Below are positions 16,065 through 22,828 of a stretch of DNA of 27,280 nucleotides, piece after piece; position 1 is the stretch's first letter; every line of letters begins with the position of its first letter. The DNA comes from Collinsella sp. (lineage in GTDB: Bacteria > Actinomycetota > Coriobacteriia > Coriobacteriales > Coriobacteriaceae). Made by a program: the position numbers and the translations under genes. The stretch is from contig DXML01000016.1 in the NCBI GenBank assembly GCA_019414205.1, positions 71,918 to 99,197 of the forward strand, in the 5' to 3' direction. Under the pieces are notes generated by a model. That model saw nothing but the letters and a program-made list of their open reading frames with translations, searched no databases and had not been told where the DNA came from.

Positions 16065-16089
16065 GGATACGCCCGCAGCCGTGTATACT
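16065..16089 (+). promoter_or_regulatory. Promoter element of the rplC operon
   Basis: GGATACGCCCG (16065-16075), two bases, then CCGTGTATAC (16079-16088), with TATACT (16084-16089) as a strong -10. No consensus -35 is seen 17 bases upstream. The same composite occurs before rplB (17930-17953) and its first half before rpsL (59-69), so it looks like a shared ribosomal promoter or activator site. Confidence 0.6.
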
Positions 16090-16094
16090 AATCA

Positions 16095-16272
16095 GCTGTG
16101 TGTAACCAGGGGAGTATTCTGGCTGGACAAAATGCCTGCTTAATAGGGTTGTCAGGTAGTCCGGACGCGATACAAGGCTGGGGAGCACGTCGTGTAAGTA
16201 GTGGTCCTCTAGGGGCGTACGCTCGGTGGTGTACGCATTGTCCCAAGACCACGCGAGAGTTGGGATCATATC
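16095..16272 (+). promoter_or_regulatory. Structured leader of the rplC-rplD-rplW unit
   Basis: About 180 bases between the predicted start of transcription and rplC carry no convincing gene. They contain nested complementary segments: GTGGTC (16201-16206) with GACCAC (16247-16252), enclosing GCGTAC (16215-16220) with GTACGC (16231-16236). In many bacteria the S10 operon leader binds L4 for autogenous control, and rplD for L4 is the second gene here, so a similar role is a reasonable inference. Confidence 0.45.
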
Positions 16273-16893
16273 TTGATCAGCATGATTCTCGGCCGCAAGA
16301 TTGGCATGACCCAGGTTTGGGACGAGGACGACAACGTCGTTCCCGTCACGGTCATCCAGGCTGGCCCCTGCGCTGTCTCGCAGGTTAAAACTCAGGCAAC
16401 CGACGGCTATGACGCCGTCCAGATCGGTTTCGGCGACATCAAGGCCAAGAACGTGAACAAGCCCATGGCTGGTCACTTCGCCAAGGCTGGCGTCGAGCCT
16501 GTCCGTTTCCTTCGTGAGGTCCGCGTCGAGAACGGCGAGGAGCACAAGGTCGGCGAGGTCGTCACCGTCGCTGATTTCGCTGATGTCGAGAAGGTCGACG
16601 TCATCGGTACCTCCAAGGGTAAGGGCTTCCAGGGTCGCATCAAGCGCTGGGGTCAGCGCCGCGGTCCTATGACGCATGGTTCTCACTTCCAGCGTCACCC
16701 CGGTTCTATCGGTCAGTGCGCCTATCCTGCGCGCGTCCTCAAGGGCGTCAAGATGGCCGGTCACATGGGTAACGAGCGCGTTACCGTCAAGAACCTTTCC
16801 GTTGTCCGCATCGATGCCGAGCAGAACCTCATCTTGGTCAAGGGCGCTGTCCCGGGTGCCAAGAATGGTCTCGTCGCCATCCGTATGGCCTAA
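16273..16893 (+). CDS. rplC: 50S ribosomal protein L3
   Basis: Large-subunit protein near the peptidyl-transferase centre, 206 residues, usual length. It has MILGRKIGMTQVW near the N terminus, then GKGFQGRIKRWGQRRGPMTHGS and the loop HPGSIGQ. The start is uncertain: TTG 16273 gives MISMILGR and has GGGA seven bases upstream, while ATG 16282 gives MILGR with no Shine-Dalgarno sequence nearby. It is the first gene of this ribosomal block, because rpsJ is absent from its usual position. Confidence 0.97.
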   Translation: MISMILGRKIGMTQVWDEDDNVVPVTVIQAGPCAVSQVKTQATDGYDAVQIGFGDIKAKNVNKPMAGHFAKAGVEPVRFLREVRVENGEEHKVGEVVTVADFADVEKVDVIGTSKGKGFQGRIKRWGQRRGPMTHGSHFQRHPGSIGQCAYPARVLKGVKMAGHMGNERVTVKNLSVVRIDAEQNLILVKGAVPGAKNGLVAIRMA

Positions 16894-16939
16894 GGGCCCA
16901 GCCCATTTAGCCCAGCGTCATACCAAGGAGAACACTTAA

Positions 16940-17566
16940 ATGGCAAAGTTTGAAGTAAAGAACAGCGAGGGCAAGAAGGTCGCCGAGGCCGAGCTCGCCG
17001 CTGAGGTGTACGGCATCGAGCCGAACATCCACGTTATGCACCACATCGTCAAGTGCCAGATGGCCTCTTGGCGTCAGGGCACCCAGTCCGCTAAGGGCCG
17101 CTCTGAGGTTTCCGGTGGCGGCAAGAAGCCTTGGCGTCAGAAGGGTACCGGCCGTGCCCGCCAGGGTTCCATCCGTGCTGCCCAGTGGCGTCACGGTGGC
17201 GTTGTCTTCGCCCCCAAGCCCCGTTCCTACGCTAAGCGTATGAACAACAAGGAGGTCAAGCTGGCTATGCGCTCCGCGCTGTCCGCCAAGCTGGCCGATG
17301 GCGAGCTCGTGCTCGTCGACGACTACGGCTTCGAGAAGCCTTCCACCAAGGCTGCCGTCGCCATGCTCAAGGCTCTCGGCCTTGAGGGCAAGCGTCTGAC
17401 CATCATCGTTCGCGATGAGGACGTCAACGCCTACCTGTCGTTCCGCAACATTCCCAAGACGTTCATCATCACCGCTGACGAGGCCAACACCTACGATCTC
17501 GTCAACAACAACGCTGTGCTGATGCCCGCCGACATCGCCGCTCACTTCGGGGAGGTGCTTGCATAA
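16940..17566 (+). CDS. rplD: 50S ribosomal protein L4
   Basis: Exit-tunnel protein, 208 residues. The conserved loop GGGKKPWRQKGTGRARQGS and the following WRHGGVVFAPKPR are clear. ATG 16940 follows CAAGGAGAAC by about ten bases. In other bacteria L4 also controls its own operon, relevant to the structured leader before rplC. It is followed without a gap by rplW. Confidence 0.98.
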   Translation: MAKFEVKNSEGKKVAEAELAAEVYGIEPNIHVMHHIVKCQMASWRQGTQSAKGRSEVSGGGKKPWRQKGTGRARQGSIRAAQWRHGGVVFAPKPRSYAKRMNNKEVKLAMRSALSAKLADGELVLVDDYGFEKPSTKAAVAMLKALGLEGKRLTIIVRDEDVNAYLSFRNIPKTFIITADEANTYDLVNNNAVLMPADIAAHFGEVLA

Positions 17567-17854
17567 ATGACCGCCCACGAGATCATCATCCGTCCGATCG
17601 TGTCCGAGCGTTCCTTCTCCGGCATGGAGCTGAACAAGTACACGTTCGAGGTCGCCAAGGATGCTAACAAGTATCAGATCAAGGACGCTGTCGAGGAGAT
17701 CTTCGGCGTCAAGGTCGTTCGCGTGAACACCCTGACGGTCAAGCCCAAGACCAAGCGCGTGCGCTATGTCGCCGGCAAGACCCGTTCTTGGAAGAAGGCC
17801 ATCGTCACGCTGGCCGAGGGCGACACCATCGAGGTCTTTGGCAACCAGGCCTAA
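17567..17854 (+). CDS. rplW: 50S ribosomal protein L23
   Basis: Tunnel-exit protein that binds trigger factor and SRP, 95 residues. IIRPIVSERSF at the start, then KYTFEVAKDANKYQIKDAVE and VKVVRVNTL are family hallmarks. ATG 17567 directly follows the rplD stop, with GGGGAGGT at about 17549-17556 as ribosome-binding site. A hairpin and a second promoter element follow before rplB. Confidence 0.97.
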   Translation: MTAHEIIIRPIVSERSFSGMELNKYTFEVAKDANKYQIKDAVEEIFGVKVVRVNTLTVKPKTKRVRYVAGKTRSWKKAIVTLAEGDTIEVFGNQA

Positions 17855-17870
17855 GACTCGCTGCTGTTGA

Positions 17871-17908
17871 GTGAGCTCATGCCTCCCAAATAGGGGAGGC
17901 GGGAGCTC
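17871..17908 (+). terminator. Hairpin between rplW and rplB, possible attenuator
   Basis: GAGCTC (17873-17878) pairs with GAGCTC (17903-17908), and inside it GCCTCCC (17881-17887) pairs with GGGAGGC (17894-17900) around a short loop. It is followed by AAGGTTTTGGG, a weak T-tract. It may partly terminate rplCDW transcripts; the promoter element at 17930 would restart transcription. Confidence 0.5.
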
Positions 17909-17929
17909 AAGGTTTTGGGCGTATAAAAT

Positions 17930-17954
17930 GGACACGCCCGGAACCGTGTATACG
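17930..17954 (+). promoter_or_regulatory. Promoter element before rplB
   Basis: GGACACGCCCG (17930-17940), two bases, then CCGTGTATAC (17944-17953). This matches the element before rplC in nearly every position, including the TATAC -10-like end. A further AT-rich TATAAAA lies at 17922-17928. The 80-base leader to rplB shows no gene. Confidence 0.55.
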
Positions 17955-18033
17955 TCCGGTGTCATCGCACCCGAGGCAGAACCTCGAATCCCTGTCTGCG
18001 ATGGCTAACGGATTCCTATTGAAAGGGATTGTA

Positions 18034-18864
18034 ATGGCTGTAAAGCACCTTAAGCCGACCTCCGCTGGTAGGCGTTGGCAGACGATCTCCGACTTCTCCG
18101 AGATCACCTGCACCAAGCCCGAGAAGTCTTTTCTCGAGCCCCTGCCCAAGAAGGCCGGTCGTAACAACAACGGCCGCATCACCACCCGCCACCAGGGCGG
18201 CGGCGTGAAGCGTCGTTACCGCGTGATCGACTTCAAGCGCAACAAGGACGGCGTGCCCGCCAAGGTTGCCACGATCGAGTACGATCCGAACCGTTCCGCT
18301 CGCATCGCTCTGCTGCACTACGCTGACGGTGAGAAGCGCTACATCCTGGCCCCCAAGGGCCTCGAGGTCGGTCAGACCATCATGTCCGGTTCTGACGCCG
18401 ACATCAAGCCGGGCAACGCTCTGCCCCTCGCCGACATCCCCGTCGGTACGCTCATCCACGCCGTCGAGTTCCAGCCGGGCAAGGGCGCTGCTATCGCCCG
18501 TTCCGCCGGTAACTCTTGCCAGCTGATGGGTAAGGAGGGCAAGTACGCTATCGTCCGTATGCCTTCCTCCGAGATGCGCCGCATCCTCGTTACCTGCCGC
18601 GCCACCGTCGGTGAGGTCGGCAACGCCGATCACTCCAACATCGTCATCGGCAAGGCCGGCCGTAAGCGTCACATGAACGTTCGCCCGACCGTCCGCGGTA
18701 CCGTCATGAACCCTGTCGACCACCCGCACGGCGGTGGCGAGGGCAAGAACCACACCTCTGGTCGTCCCTCTGTTACCCCCTGGGGTAAGCCGACGAAGGG
18801 CCTTCGTACGCGCAAGAAGAAGAAGGTCTCGAACCAGCACATCATTCGTCGCCGTAAGAAGTAA
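18034..18864 (+). CDS. rplB: 50S ribosomal protein L2
   Basis: Core large-subunit protein needed for peptidyl transfer and subunit joining, 276 residues. It starts MAVKHLKPTSAGRR at ATG 18034, with GAAAGGGA about six bases upstream; the open frame back to 17959 is leader. RNHHQGGG-like TTRHQGGGVKRRYR, VRGTVMNPVDHPHGGGEG with the important His, and a basic tail ending RRRKK are all present. It is the first gene of the rplB-rpsQ block. Confidence 0.98.
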   Translation: MAVKHLKPTSAGRRWQTISDFSEITCTKPEKSFLEPLPKKAGRNNNGRITTRHQGGGVKRRYRVIDFKRNKDGVPAKVATIEYDPNRSARIALLHYADGEKRYILAPKGLEVGQTIMSGSDADIKPGNALPLADIPVGTLIHAVEFQPGKGAAIARSAGNSCQLMGKEGKYAIVRMPSSEMRRILVTCRATVGEVGNADHSNIVIGKAGRKRHMNVRPTVRGTVMNPVDHPHGGGEGKNHTSGRPSVTPWGKPTKGLRTRKKKKVSNQHIIRRRKK

Positions 18865-18896
18865 TTTCGGATACCGAGTTTTAGGAGAAAGCACTT

Positions 18897-19157
18897 ATGA
18901 GCAGAAGTCTCAAAAAGGGCCCGTTCGTGGAGACTCGCCTTCTCTCGCGTATCACCGCGATGAACGAGGCTGGCAAGAAGGACGTCGTGAAGACCTGGTC
19001 CCGCGCGTCCACCATCTTCCCCGAGATGGTTGGTCACACCATCGCCGTCCACGACGGCCGCAAGCATGTGCCCGTGTATGTTACCGAGTCCATGGTTGGT
19101 CACAAGCTCGGCGAGTTCGCGCCGACTCGTACGTTCCGTGGCCACAAGGCCAAATAG
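18897..19157 (+). CDS. rpsS: 30S ribosomal protein S19
   Basis: Small-subunit head protein near the A-site finger, 86 residues. It starts MSRSLKKGPFVE and contains RASTIFPEMVGHTIAVHDGR and the C-terminal GEFAPTRTFRGH. ATG 18897 follows AGGAGA by about eight bases. Standard position after rplB. Confidence 0.98.
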   Translation: MSRSLKKGPFVETRLLSRITAMNEAGKKDVVKTWSRASTIFPEMVGHTIAVHDGRKHVPVYVTESMVGHKLGEFAPTRTFRGHKAK

Positions 19158-19171
19158 GGGGTTAACCGTAA

Positions 19172-19543
19172 ATGGCAACTAAGTCTATTGAAACTGAGGC
19201 CACCGAGGTTCGCGCCGTCGCTAAGTACGTGCGTGTTTCCCCCAGCAAGGCCCGCCTGGTGGTCGATCTGATCCGCCGCAAGCCTGTCGCTCAGGCCTTC
19301 GACATCCTCCACTTCTGCGACCGCGCCGTCGCCGTGGATGTCGAGAAGGTTCTCCGTTCCGCCGTTGCGAACGCCGAGAACAACAACGGTCTGCGTGCCG
19401 ACAACCTGGTTGTCGCCGCTGCCTATGTTGACGAGGGTCCGACGCTTAAGCGCATCCGTCCCCGCGCCAAGGGTTCCGCTTCTCGCATTCTGAAGCGTAC
19501 TTCCCACATCACCGTCGTCGTTGCTCCTCGAAAGGAGGCGTAA
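19172..19543 (+). CDS. rplV: 50S ribosomal protein L22
   Basis: Tunnel-lining large-subunit protein, 123 residues. RVSPSKARLVVDLIRRK and the C-terminal beta-hairpin GPTLKRIRPRAKGSASRI, which forms part of the tunnel constriction, are intact; macrolide-resistance changes in other bacteria fall in this hairpin, and none is evident. ATG 19172 follows AGGGGGTTAA. It is 14 bases after rpsS. Confidence 0.98.
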   Translation: MATKSIETEATEVRAVAKYVRVSPSKARLVVDLIRRKPVAQAFDILHFCDRAVAVDVEKVLRSAVANAENNNGLRADNLVVAAAYVDEGPTLKRIRPRAKGSASRILKRTSHITVVVAPRKEA

Positions 19544-19549
19544 AGCTGT

Positions 19550-20260
19550 ATGGGTCAGAAAGTCTACCCCACCGGCTTCCGTCTTGGCATCACCGAGAAC
19601 TGGCGCTCCCGCTGGTTCGCAGAGAAGGATTACGCTAAGACCCTCGGTAACGATCTCGAGATCCGCAAGTATCTCGAGAAGCGTCTTTCCCGCGCAGCTG
19701 TCTCCCGCGTCGAGATCGAGCGCGCTGGCGACAAGGTGAAGGTCATCATCCTCACCGCTCGCCCCGGCGTTGTCATCGGTAAGAAGGGTGCCGAGATCGA
19801 TACCCTCCGCACCGAGCTCGAGAAGGTCGCTGGCGTCTCCAAGGGCCAGCTCTCCGTCGACGTTGTCGAGATCAAGCGCCCCGAGCTCGACGCCAACCTC
19901 GTTGCTCAGTCTATCGCCGAGCAGCTCGAGGGCCGCGTTGCCTTCCGTCGCGCTATGCGCAAGGCTGTCCAGTCTGCCCGCAAGGCCGGCGCTAAGGGCA
20001 TCCGTATCCAGTGCTCCGGTCGTCTCGGCGGTGCCGAGATGGGCCGTCGTGAGTGGTACCGCGAGGGTCGCGTGCCTCTGCACACCCTCCGTGCCAAGAT
20101 CGACTACGGCACGGCTGTCGCCAGCACCACCATGGGCGCTTGCGGCGTGAAGGTCTGGATCTACCTGGGCGAGAAGCTCCCGGGCCAGCCTGTTCCCAAC
20201 CCTGCACTCGAGGGCTCTTCCCGTCCTCGTCGTCGTAACTCCGAGAGGAGGGGTCAGTAG
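19550..20260 (+). CDS. rpsC: 30S ribosomal protein S3
   Basis: mRNA-entry protein of the small subunit, 236 residues. It starts MGQKVYPTGFRLGI, has a KH domain with VVIGKKGAEID, and the C-terminal domain with GRLGGAEMGRREWYREGRVPLHTLRA. ATG 19550 follows GAAAGGAGGCG at the end of rplV. It overlaps the rplP start by one base (TAGTG). Confidence 0.98.
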   Translation: MGQKVYPTGFRLGITENWRSRWFAEKDYAKTLGNDLEIRKYLEKRLSRAAVSRVEIERAGDKVKVIILTARPGVVIGKKGAEIDTLRTELEKVAGVSKGQLSVDVVEIKRPELDANLVAQSIAEQLEGRVAFRRAMRKAVQSARKAGAKGIRIQCSGRLGGAEMGRREWYREGRVPLHTLRAKIDYGTAVASTTMGACGVKVWIYLGEKLPGQPVPNPALEGSSRPRRRNSERRGQ

Positions 20261-20763
20261 TGCTTGCCCCTAAGCGTATTCTTCACCGCAAGGTGCAGCG
20301 TGGCTCCATGAAGGGCCAGGCCAAGGGTAATACCGAGCTGCATTTCGGCGAGTTTGGTATCCAGGCTCTCGAGGCCCATTGGATCACCAACCGTCAGATC
20401 GAGGCCGCTCGTATTGCCATGACCCGCTACATGAAGCGTGGCGGTCGTGTCTACATCACGATCTTCCCCGATAAGCCCATCACCAAGAAGCCTGCCGAGA
20501 CTCGCATGGGTTCTGGTAAGGGTAACCCCGAGGAGTGGGTGGCCGTCGTCAAGCCCGGCCGCATCATGTTCGAGGTCAAGGGTGTTCCCGAGGAGGTCGC
20601 TCGCGAGGCTCTGCGTCTTGCGCAGCACAAGCTCCCCATCAAGACCAAGATTGTTGCTGCCAAGAACGCTGAGCAGCGCATCGAGAAGGAGATGGCTGAG
20701 GAGGCCGCTCTCGAGGCCAAGTGGGCTGCTGAGGACGCCGCCGCCGCCAAGGAGGAGAACTAA
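20260..20763 (+). CDS. rplP: 50S ribosomal protein L16 with C-terminal extension
   Basis: Large-subunit protein that organises the A-site region. It starts at GTG 20260 (MLAPKRILHRKVQRG), overlapping the rpsC stop by one base and preceded by GAGAGGAGGGG. The core includes SMKGQAKGNTELHFGEFG, GRVYITIFPDKPITKKPAE and MGSGKGNPEEWVAVV. At 167 residues it is about 30 longer than the common 136-144: after the core a charged Ala/Glu-rich helix-like tail runs to the end (about residues 140-167). It overlaps rpmC by one base (TAATG). Confidence 0.97.
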   Translation: MLAPKRILHRKVQRGSMKGQAKGNTELHFGEFGIQALEAHWITNRQIEAARIAMTRYMKRGGRVYITIFPDKPITKKPAETRMGSGKGNPEEWVAVVKPGRIMFEVKGVPEEVAREALRLAQHKLPIKTKIVAAKNAEQRIEKEMAEEAALEAKWAAEDAAAAKEEN

Positions 20764-20978
20764 TGAAGCCCGCAGAGATTCGTGAGCTCTCGGACGCTCA
20801 GCTCGTTGAGAAGCTGAAGGAAATGCGCGCCGAGCTCTTTAACCTTCGTTTCCAGATGGCCACCAGCCAGCTGGACAACACCGCTCGCGTTAACACCGTG
20901 AAGAAGGACATCGCTCGCGTCCTCACGGAGCAGCGCGCCCGCGAGATCGCAGCGGAGAAGTCCGCTGTCGCCGAGTAG
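20763..20978 (+). CDS. rpmC: 50S ribosomal protein L29
   Basis: Tunnel-exit protein, 71 residues of a two-helix coiled hairpin. It starts MKPAEIRELSDAQLVEKL and contains KEMRAELFNLRFQMATSQLDN and the RVNTVKKDIARVLT helix. ATG 20763 shares its A with the rplP stop codon, so translation is coupled. It is 16 bases before rpsQ. Confidence 0.97.
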   Translation: MKPAEIRELSDAQLVEKLKEMRAELFNLRFQMATSQLDNTARVNTVKKDIARVLTEQRAREIAAEKSAVAE

Positions 20979-20994
20979 GACCTAAGGAGAGAAC

Positions 20995-21255
20995 ATGACT
21001 GATTCGCGTAACTCGCGTAAGGTCCGTACGGGTGTCGTTACCTCCGTCTCCGGTGCCAAGACCATTGTTGTCACCATCACCGAGCGCAAGCGTCACCCCA
21101 AGTACGGCAAGATGATGACCAGCTCCAAGAAGCTGCACGCTCACGACGAGGAGTGCACGGCTGGCGTGGGCGACACCGTCCGCGTTATGGAGACCCGTCC
21201 TATGTCCAAGATGAAGCGTTGGCGCCTCATCGAGGTCGTCGAGCGCGCTAAATAA
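20995..21255 (+). CDS. rpsQ: 30S ribosomal protein S17
   Basis: OB-fold 16S rRNA-binding protein, 86 residues. It has RKVRTGVVTSVSGAKTIVV, the segment RKRHPKYGKM and RPMSKMKRWRLIEVVE. ATG 20995 follows AAGGAGAGAAC. It is the last gene before a 118-base structured spacer. Confidence 0.97.
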   Translation: MTDSRNSRKVRTGVVTSVSGAKTIVVTITERKRHPKYGKMMTSSKKLHAHDEECTAGVGDTVRVMETRPMSKMKRWRLIEVVERAK

Positions 21256-21282
21256 GCAGTCGCTCTTACGACTTGTACGTTT

Positions 21283-21348
21283 CCGAAGATGTGCGTATGC
21301 CTGGCTTGCATACCACGGGCCGCATAAAGGCTGCGCACCTCTCTTCGG
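21283..21348 (+). promoter_or_regulatory. Structured spacer before rplN
   Basis: Nested complementary segments can fold into one arm: CCGAAG (21283-21288) with CTTCGG (21343-21348), GTGCG (21291-21295) with CGCAC (21334-21338), and GTATGC (21295-21300) with GCATAC (21308-21313). It fills most of an unusually long 118-base gap between rpsQ and rplN, in an operon where other gaps are 0-30 bases. It may be an autogenous control site or an RNA-processing site. Confidence 0.45.
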
Positions 21349-21373
21349 TTCTTAGTTCGGAGGAACATCTACC

Positions 21374-21742
21374 ATGATTCAGATGCAAACCATGCTGAAC
21401 GTCGCCGACAACTCCGGCGCTCGCAAGATTCGCTGCATCAAGGTGCTTGGCGGTTCCAAGCGTCGTTATGCAGGCATCGGCGATGTGTTCATCGGTGCTG
21501 TCCAGGAGGCTACCCCTGGCGCCAACGTCAAGAAGAAGGACGTTGTCCGTTGCGTCGTCGTTCGCACCGTTAAGGAGATCCGCCGCAAGGATGGCTCCTA
21601 CATTCGCTTTGATGAGAACGCCTGCGTTGTCATCAACAACGATGGTTCGCCCGTCGGCACCCGTATCTTCGGGCCCGTCGCTCGCGAGCTTCGTGACAAG
21701 AAGTACATGAAGATCGTCTCGCTCGCTCCCGAGACCCTGTAG
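21374..21742 (+). CDS. rplN: 50S ribosomal protein L14
   Basis: Large-subunit interface protein, 122 residues, standard length. It starts MIQMQTMLNVADNSGARKI and contains CIKVLGGSKRRYAGIGDVF, the Asn-rich FDENACVVINNDGSPVGTRIFGPVARELR and ends APETL. ATG 21374 follows TTCGGAGGAAC. It starts the two-gene rplN-rplX tail after the structured spacer. Confidence 0.98.
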   Translation: MIQMQTMLNVADNSGARKIRCIKVLGGSKRRYAGIGDVFIGAVQEATPGANVKKKDVVRCVVVRTVKEIRRKDGSYIRFDENACVVINNDGSPVGTRIFGPVARELRDKKYMKIVSLAPETL

Positions 21743-21755
21743 TTAGGGGAGATAT

Positions 21756-22061
21756 ATGTATATCAAGAAGGGCGATAAGGTCCAGGTTCTCTCTGGTAAA
21801 GATCGCGGCAAGCAGGGCGTTATCCTGCGTGCTCTCCCCGCAGAGAACAAGGTCGTTGTCGAGGGCGTTTCGGTCGTCAAGAAGGCCGTCAAGCCCAACG
21901 CTGCCAACCAGCAGGGCGGCATCGTTTCGCAGGAGGCTCCTATCGACGCCTCCAACGTCAATCTCGTCTGCCCCGAGTGCGGTAAGGTTACACGCGTCGG
22001 TCACGAGAAGGACGGCAAGAACAAGCTGCGCGTCTGCAAGAAGTGCGGCCACAAGTTCTAA
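21756..22061 (+). CDS. rplX: 50S ribosomal protein L24
   Basis: Assembly-initiating large-subunit protein, 101 residues. The KOW motif is at the N terminus (IKKGDKVQVLSGKDRGKQG) and a zinc-ribbon-like end has CPECGK and VCKKCGHKF, four Cys in two pairs as in many Gram-positive L24 proteins. ATG 21756 follows TAGGGGAGA. The next gene should be rplE; instead a terminator follows after 26 bases. Confidence 0.97.
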   Translation: MYIKKGDKVQVLSGKDRGKQGVILRALPAENKVVVEGVSVVKKAVKPNAANQQGGIVSQEAPIDASNVNLVCPECGKVTRVGHEKDGKNKLRVCKKCGHKF

Positions 22062-22087
22062 GCTGCCCGCAACATCAAGTTGCTAGC

Positions 22088-22121
22088 AAAGGCCCGGATG
22101 CCACGGCACCCGGGCCTTTTT
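22088..22121 (+). terminator. Intrinsic terminator after rplX
   Basis: AAAGGCCCGG (22088-22097) pairs perfectly with CCGGGCCTTT (22110-22119), and five T residues follow from 22117. It ends the ribosomal block at rplX. Confidence 0.9.
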
Positions 22122-22828
22122 CTATCCCTACTCGATGGCTTCGGTTCTGCCGTCCCGTCATTCCGGTTGCATCCAGTTTTCGGTGCCGTCTCGAATCGAG
22201 TGCCGCCAGGTGATACCCTGTCGCGTTTCGTCGGCTTCGGGGACAAAAGTCGGGACAACTCCAAAAACTATTTTCGAACTCAGGGCTTTGAGTTTTTGTT
22301 TTTGTCCCAAAGGGCGCGGCGGGATGCCTTTGGAGGCTCGATAGCGCCGAAAACGCCCGTTTTGAAACTTAAATGCCTTTTCGCGTGCAAGCCGCCAGCT
22401 GCAATAGGAAGTGAATCAACGCAGGTGGCTTTCAAGCAGTTTGCAAAACTGCAGGTCGCAGGTCTTCATTGCCAGTAGGAGAAATGAGTAGTCTCAGGTG
22501 GCTTGCCCATGAGTTGACGAACGGGATTTGAGATTACGCTGACGTCCGGAAACGCTTCGAGCACGGCGTTACGTTTTTGGGGTTTGGGCGTAGCCCCTGC
22601 ACCCGCGAGCGCGGGCCTTAAGCCCGCCGAGAGGGTGACGCGTCGAAAACGAAGGGGAAAGAGAGAAGGGGCCGTCCCTATCATTCAGGTTGCGACCGAA
22701 GAAGACAAGGAGACCCCCTGAGCCTGAATGATGCCCCACAGACCGCGTCCGACCGAGCTCAAGCCGAGCTTTTCCTGACGTCCGCCTTCGCGAAGATGAT
22801 GGCTGGATTGGCTATGGATTGGCAACAC
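22122..22828. other. Gene-free junction with hairpins and short repeats
   Basis: About 700 bases without a convincing gene; the short open frames have no ribosome-binding site and no recognisable domain. It holds several local structures: GGGACAA (22252-22258) with TTGTCCC (22302-22308) around AACTCA/TGAGTT and a T-rich tract; GCGGGC/GCCCGC at 22611-22627; ATCATTCAGG (22680-22689) with CCTGAATGAT (22723-22732); and a 10-base direct repeat CAGGTGGCTT at 22422 and 22495. GGGGCCGTCCCT at 22668-22679 recurs inverted inside the IS remnant at 22848-22859. The region looks like accumulated repeat and IS debris. Confidence 0.6.

Noticed and set aside
22080..22478. Plus-strand open frame of 132 codons after rplX
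   Set aside because: It begins inside the rplX terminator, has no ribosome-binding site and no recognisable domain.
22466..22684. Minus-strand open frame of 72 codons in the junction
   Set aside because: No ribosome-binding site, and it crosses the hairpins at 22580-22630. It could be a relic of a repeated gene, but nothing in the sequence establishes that.
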